From: Takakia lepidozioides
Lineage: Eukaryota > Streptophyta > Takakiopsida > Takakiales > Takakiaceae
Assembly: GCA_030704615.1 (NCBI GenBank)
Contig: CM060732.1
Span: 60,495,053 to 60,555,052, forward strand
Reading direction: 5' to 3'
DNA length: 60,000 nt
Made by a program: the position numbers and the translations under genes
Notes under the pieces: model-generated
Seen by the model: the letters and a program-made list of their open reading frames with translations, nothing else
Database searches by the model: none
Told to the model about the DNA's origin: nothing
Shown: positions 35,283 through 47,416 of the stretch, one piece after another
How positions within the stretch are numbered: position 1 is the first letter of the stretch
Layout: every line of letters begins with the position of its first letter

Positions 35283-36077
35283 GAGAACGGCGGGCTCGCC
35301 CAAAAGCCGCTTACAAGGCAGAATCGGCCAAACACGGCCTGTTCACTGGCGTTAAAAGCTATTCTCGCCGCCACCCGGTGCAATATGATTGGGGGTCAAT
35401 TATCCCATATCGATTGCCCAGATTCAGGGCATTTTTACCCCGGATAAATTGATAAGATGCCCCACATCCAGGGCATCCCAACACACTTGGAAGTGCGTGA
35501 TTTCATGAAGTCCACACAAAGTTGTGGGGTTTCAAAGTTGATCCAATCAGAAAGCTTGTGTGACCTTGGGCCCTATGACCAATCACATTTTTTTTGGGGG
35601 GGGGGGGGGGTTATATCAAACAACTGTTTGCCAAGTGGCAAAACTGAGCAGTCTTGGGCCCAGCAATGGTAGCTCATGCGGCCTGACCCGAGCAGTTATG
35701 AGGTGACCGGTCATAGGTGCTATAACAGTCATAGGGTGTTTTACCCTACTGGCTGATGAAATGGGCCTGGTGGTTGCTCTGCCGTCCTCCGTGCATAATC
35801 GGCCATCCCTGCCGATTCTGCCTACCGAATCGGCAAGTAGACCCTGGGTGGCCGATTCGGCCTGAGAATTAGTCTCAAAAGTGGCAGAATACGCCACACC
35901 TGCCTTTAACGTCTCAAATAAGGGATTTCCTAAAGTCCCCACCTTAGGATTCTGTCCCCAGCTGTCCGTTGCCAAACAATGGGGTCGGGTTCCTTCTATT
36001 AAACAATTGAGAGTCACAAGTTTGAGATGTTTACAAGTCTAATGAAAAGAGAGAGAAGACGCAATGTATTGAAATGT
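35187..36077. other. Spacer between the two duplicated copies; no gene
   Basis: It contains a G16 run at about 35,597-35,612 and repeated GCCGATTCGG/CCGAATCGGC motifs near 35,800-35,850. No gene is recognised. Confidence 0.4.
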
Positions 36078-36759
36078 ATAGTTTTACTTCGGAAAAACAC
36101 AAAGCTGAAACTCCTTCTGTTGGTCTCTAGCCCTAGTGAAGTGTGGCACTGAATCATTTCAGCTAGCATTTTGTTTCACATGTACAGCCAGTATTTTTTA
36201 CCAAGTCTCAGAGACAGGAACCTGCACTGAAGCGTTGCGAAGAAAAAGGAGTTGAGCAGATGAAAAGGTGAAATTTCTTGGAAGTGTTTTAGCAAGTTGT
36301 AAGAATATCCAGTAGATTAATATCACAATGTTGATGATTAAGATTTGGCAAACTCAATTTTATTATTTTCAGAGTCAGTTCCTATGTGGTGTGGGGAACC
36401 CTACTAGTATTATATCCCTGCACTGCTGCACTTGCAAGAATAGGAGTTTTAGTTCTAGAGCAAACTTGACCATAGCTGTCCTCTTTCTGTCCCCTTTTTG
36501 AGATGGAGGTAGTACTTGTGAGGAATGAGGAGCAGCGCAAGCTGTTGATGAGTAAAGAGAGTAAAAGCAATGTGCAAGGTCAGTTTCTGAATTTGGTTTG
36601 TATCTTCTCTTCATCAGTGGTTAGGTGAAACCCCCCCCCCCCACTTCTCTCAAGGGAGCTAATTTAGATGCTTATAGTGAGTTACATGGTCTATTGTTTT
36701 TCCTGACAAAACATGAGGGGAATGGAGTGAGGGTTGCAATGATTTGATGATTCAGATTA

Positions 36760-38050
36760 TGCTGTGAGAAGTATGTGTTATCATGCCGTAGAGCTGCTGC
36801 ATGTCTGTAAAAGTAAGTATTTTGTTTTCTATTAGTGAAATCTCATTTAATACCAAAAGTTGTAATTGGTCAAAACTTTTTATTAGTGTATCTAATCGCT
36901 CTGAACCAACGTTTTTTTTTGGCCATTTTTCGCTAAATGGCGACCTCAAAAAATAAAAAATAAAAATTTGGTCCCAAATTCTTTGTTTATTCATGGATGA
37001 AATCACCAAATTCTCTAAATAAAAAATAAATTATGGATGAATTTGCCAAATATGGATGATATCAATGGATTAAAGTATGGATGTGGATAATTCTATCCTA
37101 ATTTGAATGGATGAACATAATGTATGCCTATTTTTGGCAAAACTCTGTAGCCACTCGTGCTATTTTTTATTTCGAAAAAAAAAACGTTGGTGGGCAGACC
37201 GTTGAGAGGAGGTGCGAACTTCAGTTTCTCCTGGTGACGAATTGGTGGACCGTGGGTTACATAGTGCTGGGATGGCTCAATTTCGGCGTTTTTGTGTTTC
37301 TTTCTGTCTGATCTTGTGACGAATTGGTGGACCGTGGGGTAGTGCTCAGATCGCTCAACTTTGGCGTTCTGGTGTTTATTTCTGGCTGATCTTGTGGCCC
37401 ACACAGTCAATTCCGCTTGGAATGCTCATGAACCGAGTGGGAGTCAGAGCTCCTCCTGTTAAGATCTACTACTACAATGGGCGATATATCACTTCAGGTA
37501 CGAACCATTGATGGTTGAATCAACTTTTTGCAATTAAGATGGATACTAATCCCAGAGTGTATGGTTGTACCAACAAAATTACAAGTTGTTTTTCCTATAT
37601 ATATGCCATTAAAATCACTTTTTTCTTTGGCGGATCAGCTTATGGATGTTTATTATAGATTCATAATAATCCTTGAACTATAGATAATAAGGTAAAAGTT
37701 TTTTCCGTTCTTGCTCCGCCAGTTATAAATAAATGTAGTGGTTTTATATGTAGTAGGATACATATGTTTTCTATACGTACAATCATAAAAAATAACTCTT
37801 TGCTCCAAATTCAGTTTGCGCAAATCAGCAAAAAAAACTTTGGAAGGAATCATATCGTCATGTGTGCTATCGTCGATGTTCTAATTTGCGGTTTGAAATG
37901 AACTTCAGTATTTATATCATAAAACTCTCCTCCAGTACAATCAATTAATGATTTTGGAACATAATGATCGTCCACTGTCATAAAAGTATCCATCCATATA
38001 CTAAAGTTATTAAATTGTGCCAATGCATGAGCTATTGATTCTAAATTATT
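36760..38050 (-). pseudogene. Pif1-family helicase of Helitron type, right copy
   Basis: Helicase motifs parallel the left copy: HDDMIPSKVF, LNLEQRVIFYDCTYRK, decayed Walker A (about 37,693-37,725), and a readable Walker B block SERLDTLIKSFDQLQ then LLVLNEISLIENKILTF (36,800-36,890). In Walker B the catalytic Asp of the usual DE pair is Asn. About 800 nt separate Walker A and B, too much for the family, because a stretch with the 76-bp tandem repeat has been inserted. Confidence 0.7.
37236..37393. repeat. Two tandem copies of a 76-bp unit
   Basis: The same doublet as at 31,424-31,580, GTGACGAATTGGTGGACCGT repeated. Confidence 0.75.
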
Positions 38051-39277
38051 TCAATCAATGATAATATTGTTATTATTTTTTAGAATGTATATATACTTTC
38101 TAGGTAATGATACGATGGAGGCTCATGAGCAATATATGCATCATATCAAGTCGCATAGTTTTGTTTTGGTGATTCTTCATTTCCAAGAAAATGATGAAAA
38201 AGCAAGATAGGTTAGATAAAAAAGGTTGACTTTTGTTTATCAAACATAACAGTCATGATCTCATCATAGCTTTGGAGAAATATTTCTTGCTCAATCTAAC
38301 CTTGACCTTTATAGTTCCAAGTTCTTCAATACGACATCATGCTTAACTATCTCGAATCCTTATGTTGCTGATCTTCGTCAATATCCTTACGCACAGTGTC
38401 ATGCGTTTCTATTGTGCATGATTCTCCACATTTTGTTTTCCATGTATTTTCTTTTCTAATACATGTTCTTTCACATTCTCATCTGCATCATATTAGAAGA
38501 TTTAAGTATATGATAAAATAAACAACTTTTCTCATATGCAATGTTTTCATGTGCTGCTTGCTTCATTTGTGCAAACATGGAGGACGATAGAGAACAAGGA
38601 CAGACTCGAGTGCCAACAAGGTCTTATTGGAAACTTATGTGTAAAAGTCAAGGCCATTTAAGCAAACATCTCAAGAACTAGTTGTTCACTCTATAAAACA
38701 CAATTAACCGCACTAACTGACAAGTAATTAATATAATGTCTCCATAAATGTAAGAAATTAGCAGCATGCAGGTCCTCCATCTAATTGTGGAGCTTAATAA
38801 AGATTGATCAGATTGGTGCAAAGGACCCTTGTTATGTCTCATGCAAAATACAACACTTCATTATACAGAGAAATAAAGGGTCCTCAACAATGTTATACCT
38901 GCCTCCTCACCAAGAAAGTTAGGTGTTGTTTCCGAGGACATGCTTCCTGCATAGCATGTACTCTTTTCAGGTTGAAGGAATATAAGTACAAACATTCTGT
39001 ATTAGTTTCATGTATCGTAGCCTGTCTGCCTACCTTCAACGCATATATTCTAAGGTTTTCACATTATTTTCTATCCTCAATTCAAGAAAATAAAATTCCA
39101 ATTCACTTCATTTCCATTAAACCAAGCCTCCAAAAGCTGGATTGCTGGAAACGCTCAATTGTATGCAAAACTACACCGGCCATTCATGTGCACCGATTGA
39201 CCCTCAAGAACCGCGTTTACAACCATGCTTGTTGTGCTCACTTCGCTTCCAGTCACATCCCTATGTCTGTCGCTCCC

Positions 39278-40144
<867 letters not shown>

Positions 40145-40679
40145 TCAGAGAAGAGAACAAAGATCGCCAACTCCCGACGACCCTTGCTCTCAAAAGCTTA
40201 TTGGACAGACAAAAGTATTTCTCTAGCGACGTCTATCGGACAGAACCATATCTCTTTGGCTATGGCATCTTTGTCTTTCCTAAAAAGATTAAAAAAAAAA
40301 TTATGCCTCTGCAATTGCTCATATGGAGAGTGATAAGTAAGAGTGAGATCTACCGAATATGAGTCCTTCGCAAAAAGGTAGAACAAACAGTTGTGCCGAC
40401 TGCTGTGCGAGATAAGAGCTCTCTCTTAAAACTGCAGCACCTCCTCCTTACTGCGCTCTCTCTCTACCAGATGTCGCCGCAACCATTGTTACAAGGATTC
40501 CATGAGGGGAGTCCCTAGAACCTAATGCAATCAGCAACCTGATCTCTTCTCTCGGTGCCAAAGAGCAAGCAAGCCGTTGAAATCACGACACACAGAAATC
40601 ATGACCAAAGACATAACCGTAACTATTCTTTTCGTTAAGTAACGTACGTTAGACATCAGCTATTGGATATTGCACTGTG

Positions 40680-40750
40680 TGCCACCCAGGTCAGTTAGGG
40701 GCTCAAATCTCTGCTGCCTTCTCAGGCTTGGTTAATGTCCCGTGCTTTAG
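40680..40750 (+). repeat. SINE-like piece, right copy
   Basis: GTGTGCCACCCAGGTCAGTT followed by GGGGCTCAAATC, the duplicate of the piece at 34,825 and related to 58,450-58,505. Only the B-box half is convincing. Confidence 0.4.
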
Positions 40751-41036
40751 TAGTTCAGTATCCCTGCATGGCTCATAAATGAAAGCGGGTAGTTGTTTAT
40801 TTATTAAAATTAAATAATAGAAAAGGGGAAGAAGCCCTTTAAGCCATATTAAAAAATCATGGAAAAAATAACCATGAAGAAAATAACCTATTAGAGAACG
40901 CGCACCCAGGGCGCATTCCCTGGCGTAAAGGAATTTTGGGGGCAGATTATGGGAGGCCCTGATTGGCTGCAGGCCATAATGATCCGCTAAAAGTCAAACA
41001 GCCGATTAGGAGAGTCAAAGTGCCGATTAGTACTAT

Positions 41037-41147
41037 GTAGCGCACTGGAGTAGGAGCTACGGAGCTGTGCGTGGCGAGGAGGGGGGAGCGTCGAGGCAGT
41101 CACAGCGACCTGCTACTGCCCGTAGCGGTCGCGCTCCAGTGCGCTAC
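41037..41147. mobile_element. 111-bp MITE with perfect 14-bp inverted ends
   Basis: GTAGCGCACTGGAG at 41,037-41,050 is exactly reverse-complemented at 41,134-41,147 (CTCCAGTGCGCTAC). The interior is GC-rich. It lies just past the end of the right duplicated copy, where left and right flanks differ. No clear target duplication. Confidence 0.65.
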
Positions 41148-42555
41148 AGGACGTAATGTCACTGTCGCTGAGGATGGAGCAGGTCATAAAAATCCTTTAC
41201 GTCTCAAATAAGGGATTTCCTAAAGTCCTTACCTCAGGGAACCTGAGAGTTTCAGAGGCAAAAGAACTGACGAGGCAAGGCACTTCTATGCAAAGTTGTG
41301 CTTGTGGTGGAATCTTCGAGCATAAATGGTAGAATCACAGGGGAAGAAGGGGGAGTGTTTTGTGCTTCAGTTCAAAATGGCATCATTGCCAGCTTTCTCA
41401 CGTATTTGGTTACTTAGAGGGGAAATCATCTTGCTTGCAAACTAATTTCTGTTGCATCAATGCAGGTGTTTTATGTCGTTCACATTAGGAGGTTGAAGTT
41501 CATGGTCATGGCGATGATAACCGCAGCTCGCCCCAACCCTTGGTCAACCCCTGGGCTACTGCCCTTCCCTGGGCAGCCCCTTCAAGTCCCAAAACATCCC
41601 AAGCTTGGGCTTATGGGCTTCCCAGCTTGTACTCCTTGCAGCTTCAGCTCCATATTAAAACCTGCTCCTGAAATGAAAAATACAGACCTGCATCCTACTA
41701 AGCTCATATTTCAGCTCATATTTCCACCAGTCAAATTCTCACTTTTTCCTTCAACAAGAACCAGCTCTTAGATCTTCTTTGATCCTTTCTAAGGAACCCA
41801 AACTTCAACTGCTTGACTTACAATGAAAATCTCAAACTGAAATCAGGAACTTCGAAGTCTGAGCTCTGAAGTGTTATCCATGCAACCTCTATTGCCAGGG
41901 CCCAATCGTAATGCATTCAGTGGAATGTTATCCATGAAACCTCTATTTCCAGGGCCCAATCTTAATGCATTCACTTGATTCCGAATGATGGGAAACTCAA
42001 GACAGAGAATGAATTTTTGCCATTTGCTTAAGTAGAGTTGATGGATCTATATTTTAAGTTATGGATGGAAGGGAGCCTGCTAAGACATTGCATCCTCTCC
42101 ATTCATTCTCAGCAACTCTTTTTCACTTGTATTGTTGAATTGAATTGAACCTGCTTCCCTAGAGTCATGATTATGTGCGAAATGCAACTGGCAGATCCTT
42201 GCCTCTTTGTTCATGTGCAATATGCTTCTTCCTCTGCACATCTCTTTTTGGAGATATCAATCCTCGCATACACTAGCAAAAGCAGACCACAGAAATGGAG
42301 ATGTTTGAGCTGCTCAAGCACGCTCAAACATCTTGGATGATTATCGTGTCTCTGGGATGAAAAACATTGGACTTAAAAGAAGAAGTCATGTAAAATCCTA
42401 CTCTGGTGGCTCCTTACAAAGAAGAACAAAAGTGACCATGGAGTTCTACTGAAGTACCTGTGCGGCCTGATTATCTTTATAGCCTGAAGCTGCAAGGGGT
42501 AAAGGAATTGGCAACCAATCCCAAAGCTCTCTGAGGGGGTCCCGATTAGGTTTCT
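41148..42555. other. 3' flank of the PPR gene; tandem doublet
   Basis: A 53-bp unit (GTTATCCATG..ACCTCTAT..CCAGGGCCCAATC..AATGCATTCA) occurs twice at about 41,872-41,975. A plus-strand frame at 41,460-41,771 follows an acceptor-like ...CAATGCAG but shows no family. No other gene. Confidence 0.4.
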
Positions 42556-45360
42556 TCACCAGTAATCCCCACAAGAACAAACCCCATCTTGGAAGTGGTG
42601 AAAGCGGTTGGAATCCCGTACGACAATTTCTCTCCCAACAATCTTTGAAATGAACTTGGTAACCGTGTGGCAGTCACCACACACCCGAAGATTCTTGATG
42701 ACCCGGAGAGGGGTCCCAGGGGATGTGCTGATCAGTCCAAAAGCAATGGCCAGCTTCTCACTGTGGTGGCAAAGAGAAAATTCCTTTTGCTGCTCCTCCA
42801 CGTCATGCAAAACATACTGCGTGTCAGGCACATACCCGGCCTCCTCCATCTGCCCAGCCAATATCTCCAGCTCAGCATGGATTTCCGCCACATGTGGATG
42901 TGATTTATCATCTACAATAAATGTATGCACCTGGCTGTCAAACTCTATGCTGCAGCGACCTGGATCCTTTCTGACACCTCTGTCCTTCATCATTTTCCTA
43001 ACCTTTGCTGTATCATCCCACCTGCCAGCAGCAGCATAGATGTTTGATAGCAGCACATAAGTGGCCGCGTCCTGTGGATCCCTCTTGAGAAGGTATTTTA
43101 CTGCACGTTCTGCCACCTCCACATTGCCATGAACTCTGCAGGAGCCTAGTAAGGCCCCCCACACCACAGTGGTTGGTTCACTGGGCATTTGGTTGATGAG
43201 GTCCTCTGCCTCTTCCAATCGCCCAGCACGGCCAAGGAGGTCCACCATGCAGCCAAAATGCTCCACTGTAGGAGTAAGGCCATGATCTTGACTCATTGAA
43301 TCAAAGTAGTGACTGCCTTCATCCACTAGGCCCATGTGGCTACATGCAGAGAGAACACATATAAAGGTGATACTGTCCGGGTTGAAGCCTTCCTGTTTCA
43401 TTTTTTCGAATAGTTTCACGGCCTCCATACCACACCCATGCTGGGCATATCCTGCCATCATCGCACTCCATGAGACCACATTGCGTTGAGCCATATTGGT
43501 GAAAACTCGATTTGCATCCTTCATGCTCCCACATTTGGCATACATATTAACAAGGGTATTCTCCAGCATGACATCCGGTTCAATTCCGGATTTGATAATA
43601 TCGGCATGGACCTCTATGCCCTTTTCAAAGGCTGCCAGGCTGGCACATGCATTGAGAACACAATCGAATGTGACCCGATCAGGCATCACCCCTGCTTGTA
43701 TCATTTGCTCATAGATGTCCAAAGCCTGCCTACCATATCCATGACGACCGTATCCTGCAATCATGGCATTCCATGAGACCACATCTTTTGTAGCCATATT
43801 GTCAAAGACCCGACGTGCGTCCTTCACACTGCCGCAATTGGCATAGACCGAGAGAACACAAGTGAATGTGACGTGGTTAGGTGTCACCCCTTCCCGAATC
43901 ATTCGCTCATACGTCTCTAAAGCCTCCCTACCATATCCTTGCTTAGCATATCCTGTAATCATTGCATTCCAGGAGACCACACCTTGTTCAGCCATATTAT
44001 TAAACACTTCACGAGCATCCTTCATGCTCCCACATTTGGCATACATGACAGCAAGAGCAGTCTCCAGAATGGCATCTGGAGCAATTCCAGCTTCGATGAC
44101 ATCAGCATAGACCTCTATACCCTTTTCCAGGGCTCCAAGATCGGCACATGCCTTCAACACACAAACAAATGTGACCCGGTCGGGCCTTGCCCCTTCCCGT
44201 ATCATTCGCTCATACATCTCCAAAGTCTCCCTACCACACCCATGCTGAGCATATCCTGTGATCATGACATTCCATGAGATCACATTTCGCCGAGCCATAT
44301 TGTCAAAGACTTTAAGTGCATCCCTTACGCTCCCACATTTGGCATACATGTCAACAAGGGCAGTCTCCAGAACAATATCTGATGCAATTCCAGCTTTGAT
44401 AATGTCAGCATGGACAATTTTGCCCTTTTCCAGGGCTCCTAAACTGGCACACGCCTTGAGAACAGAAATGAATGTGATCTTGTTGGAAGCCACCCCCTCC
44501 CTCATCATTTGCTCATAGATCTCAAGGGCCGCCCTACCACAGCCGTGCTGGGCATATCCTGCAACCATTGTGTTCCATGACACCACATCATTTCGTTGGG
44601 CCATATTGTCAAATACTCGTCGCGCATCCTTCATGTCCCCACATTTGGCATACATGGCAGCAAGGGCAGTCTCCAGAATGGTATCTGGGACAATTGCAGC
44701 TTTCATTATGTCACGATGGACCTCTATGCCCTTTTCCAGGGCTCCTAGGTTGGCACACGCCTTAAGAACACAGACGAATGTGAAACGATCGGGAGTTTCC
44801 CCTTCCGTTATCATCCGATCATACATATTGAATGCCTCCCTCCCACAGTCATGCGTAGCATATCCGCCAATCATCATATTCCATGTAAACATATCTCGTT
44901 GAGGCATACTGTCAAATACTATGCGAGCATCCACTATGCTCCCACATTTGGCATACATGTTGATGAGGGTGTTGAGTAGAAAGGTATTTGGCTTGAATCC
45001 ACTTTGGATAATGTGGGCATGCACCTGCTTTCCTTCAGCCAGGCCTTTCATTTTGATGCACTCCTGCAAGAGATAGGAATAAGTATTGAAGTCTACCGAA
45101 ATCCCCCCTTGGTTCAAAATGTTCACCACCTCTTTGAGTTGTCCAACTTTACATAGTTTCCTCACATCCCCACGAGTGAGGCTAGGTGCTTCCAGCCTCT
45201 CTAAGTGAACATCCACCCATGCAGGTTTCTTGTAGCTATCAAGCAACAACGCCTCAGTGGTGCTCTGGTGCTTCAAATCTGGTCCGAAAGGGTGGATCTG
45301 CACCCACACTCCATCCCTGCCTCCTTCAGCTATCCCTGCCTCCAACAAAAATTCATACAT
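42556..45360 (-). CDS. PLS-class pentatricopeptide repeat protein with complete DYW domain
   Basis: This is an intact, intronless frame of 934 codons from the first in-frame ATG (45,360) to TGA 42,556-42,558. It has PLS-type PPR repeats arranged as near-identical modules of about 101 residues (motifs MYAKCGS, DARRVFDNM, VVSWNAMIAGYAQHG, VTFVCVLKACA). The E/E+ region and a DYW cytidine-deaminase domain follow, with HSE (residues 866-868), CGDCH (894-898) and C-terminal CGDYW. These carry the zinc and catalytic residues used for C-to-U editing. Such proteins edit specific sites in chloroplast or mitochondrial RNA. No obvious transit peptide is seen in the first 60 residues, so a start further upstream or an unusual targeting signal is possible. 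One repeat module is shortened near 43,850. Confidence 0.95.
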   Translation of the reverse strand: MYEFLLEAGIAEGGRDGVWVQIHPFGPDLKHQSTTEALLLDSYKKPAWVDVHLERLEAPSLTRGDVRKLCKVGQLKEVVNILNQGGISVDFNTYSYLLQECIKMKGLAEGKQVHAHIIQSGFKPNTFLLNTLINMYAKCGSIVDARIVFDSMPQRDMFTWNMMIGGYATHDCGREAFNMYDRMITEGETPDRFTFVCVLKACANLGALEKGIEVHRDIMKAAIVPDTILETALAAMYAKCGDMKDARRVFDNMAQRNDVVSWNTMVAGYAQHGCGRAALEIYEQMMREGVASNKITFISVLKACASLGALEKGKIVHADIIKAGIASDIVLETALVDMYAKCGSVRDALKVFDNMARRNVISWNVMITGYAQHGCGRETLEMYERMIREGARPDRVTFVCVLKACADLGALEKGIEVYADVIEAGIAPDAILETALAVMYAKCGSMKDAREVFNNMAEQGVVSWNAMITGYAKQGYGREALETYERMIREGVTPNHVTFTCVLSVYANCGSVKDARRVFDNMATKDVVSWNAMIAGYGRHGYGRQALDIYEQMIQAGVMPDRVTFDCVLNACASLAAFEKGIEVHADIIKSGIEPDVMLENTLVNMYAKCGSMKDANRVFTNMAQRNVVSWSAMMAGYAQHGCGMEAVKLFEKMKQEGFNPDSITFICVLSACSHMGLVDEGSHYFDSMSQDHGLTPTVEHFGCMVDLLGRAGRLEEAEDLINQMPSEPTTVVWGALLGSCRVHGNVEVAERAVKYLLKRDPQDAATYVLLSNIYAAAGRWDDTAKVRKMMKDRGVRKDPGRCSIEFDSQVHTFIVDDKSHPHVAEIHAELEILAGQMEEAGYVPDTQYVLHDVEEQQKEFSLCHHSEKLAIAFGLISTSPGTPLRVIKNLRVCGDCHTVTKFISKIVGREIVVRDSNRFHHFQDGVCSCGDYW

Positions 45361-45656
45361 CCTCCCCCTCACTGCAATAGCTGACAATGAGAACTAGTGT
45401 ATAGCAAACACCTCACCCCTACAAACACTCCCACGCAAAATTGGTGGAAGCATGTATGAGAGAGCGTGTTGGCTTCTAAACTTTCTCAGTTCATGGGGTT
45501 AAAAAAATCTAAAGCAGGTGAAAATAGGCCAAAAATGTCATACGGCTCACCTACAGTCAGAAAAAAGTCCAAATTACAGGGGATGGACTGTTGATTTAAG
45601 GCTGACACAGAAACAAACAGGGAAAGAACATGATCCCCCTCTAGATAGAAAGCGCT
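45361..45656. other. Intergenic / 5' region of the PPR gene
   Basis: It separates the PPR ATG from the stop of the upstream unknown gene on the same strand. A CTATTGCAG sequence 18 nt before the PPR ATG could serve as a 3' splice site for a 5'-UTR intron. No clear TATA box. Confidence 0.4.
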
Positions 45657-46611
45657 TCATTCCAGCACTGCTCCTCTAGTCCTGTAGCTTGCAAAGAGAT
45701 GTGACGTGTGTGAATGTGGCTGTCCAGTCAAAGGGGTACCCTGGGATTGCCCACATACCAGAAGTACGAGGTTGATCAAACACTTCTCCACTAGCTCCCT
45801 AACTTGCGCCAGGTTTGACAAATGTGCATGGTTGCACTGCCAGTCCGGAGAAAGGGGCGTCTGAAGAAGGAAAGAGAGAATGTACTCATAAGACGTTGTT
45901 TGCCATAGTGAAGAAGGAAAGAGAGAGAGAGTGTGTGTGTGTGTGTGTCTATGTTCGCTATCATCAATTTCCGAGCAATATTTGAAAGCAGATTGTTGTC
46001 TGCTTCAACTGTAACATAACAGGCATTTACCTTATTGCACCCTGGAGTGTGCTCTGTAAAATATTTGCTCCAGAGTTTCTCCACATCTGTATATTTTGGA
46101 TATTTTTGCCCATTGCTGAACTTGACCATGGACGATAGTGACCACTCTTTTTGCACCTCCAGGTGGCTAGCTTGCTCGTCCCCCTGCATACAAGAGCGTG
46201 AGGTCTGTGACCTGACTGCAGAATAAGACGACTGCACTCCTGTAACTGGTACAAATGCCAACAAAATGACAAGCACCAGGGAAGGGTGCAACTACCCACA
46301 CCAGTAAAATAAAACAAGACATTGAAAAAATCAGTACGTGTTCACAAAGGTGATCGCACTACATATGTGTGCAGATAGAGTTAAGCGTTATGCCTCGAGA
46401 TCACTAAACAACCAACAGCAGAGAAGGAAAATTACCTGTGAAAGACCAACTGACAGATTGCTGGAGATGCACCAGCCATCCAAGCTCCCTGTAGGTTGAT
46501 GCGCTCCACTTGAACGGCCCCCTCCCAACCCTGGGTTCGGTGAGGATAGAGAATTCGCCATTGTCTGCAGGTTGTAACTTGCTGGGGCACTGTGCAATCC
46601 CCGAAGGCTCC
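45657..46611 (-). CDS. Unrecognised gene, three 3' exons predicted
   Basis: Three minus-strand exons join in one frame: 46,611-46,436, 46,240-46,031 and 45,860-45,657 (stop TGA 45,659-45,657). Junctions follow GT-AG: TTTCCAG|GGAGCC, CACAG|GTAATT, GTTACAG|GAGTGC, AATAAG|GTAAAT, CTTCAG|ACGCCC. The product includes RGPFKWSASTYRELGWLV, KEWSLSSMVKFSNGQ, DVEKLWSKYF and WQCNHAHLSNLAQVRELVE. The frame crosses a phase-1 and then a phase-0 intron without a stop, which supports a real gene. I do not recognise the protein. The 5' exons lie further right (46,612-47,110) and are not resolved. Confidence 0.55.
45913..45948. repeat. (GA)n(GT)n microsatellite
   Basis: A GA run followed by a GT run, inside the predicted second intron of the unknown gene. 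Confidence 0.9.
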
Positions 46612-47387
46612 CTGGAAACAGAGCAGACTCTTAAGATTCAGAAATTGTTTGACAGTTTATAGGTACCAAAGCTACATAGGTGAGATGTACTTGGAGACCT
46701 TCAGCTCTTATTCAGCCCATATAGTGACCCAGTTGAAGTCAAGGGATCCTCGCAACCTGCAAATTAGATCATTTGGGACAAAGCACCAACCATACAAGTG
46801 AACCCTTCGATCGTTATATAAAGTTATCAAGCGCAAAAGCAGGCTTCCATCAAAGATGCCAAATTCCCTGTTCATACATTCGACCAATCCGAGATTTGAA
46901 AAAAAAATCACTGTAAACTCACAACTCTAGGTTTTAGAGGAAGAAGCTCAGGTGCTTGGCAATAAGGCGGTCTGCAGGCAGTCGCAAGATACACCAAATT
47001 GAGAAACCGTAAGCTAAAGGGAAGAAAATATGAAGCCTGAAACAACCACCTACCACATTTGAGGCATGGCCGCCGTGGAAAGCAACGAAAACCCGTTTTC
47101 GCCAATGCATGAAGATATCAAGGTGTTCACAAGCTCAAAGCGTCCTGGAAACCATCACTCGACCAATCAACCGATCACGAAATCTAACTGACAAGCTCAC
47201 AAAATGCTACCACGGCTCAGATGCCAGACCGAATGCACACGCAGAAATGATCAATGGCGTGACCGGATGTCTGTCAAAAACCCAGCGCACTCTTTGCCAA
47301 GCTTCAACAACAAACAACAACAGCAACGGCATAAACCCCTCTCTTTCCCTCACAGCTGACTCCACACCTACCTACCACATTGATAGG
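46612..47387. other. Probable 5' part of the unknown gene
   Basis: Contains an acceptor-like TTTGCAG at about 46,760 (minus) and an ATG at 47,065 (minus) soon followed by TG|GTAGGT. Exons cannot be assigned with confidence. Confidence 0.3.
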
Positions 47388-47416
47388 TACCTACCTACCT
47401 ACCTACCTACCTACTT
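47388..47416. repeat. (CTAC)n microsatellite
   Basis: About seven units of CTAC/TACC. Confidence 0.9.

Noticed and set aside
42608-45380. Plus-strand frames opposite the PPR gene
   Set aside because: They arise from the repeated composition of the PPR modules; the minus-strand frame is complete and family-like.
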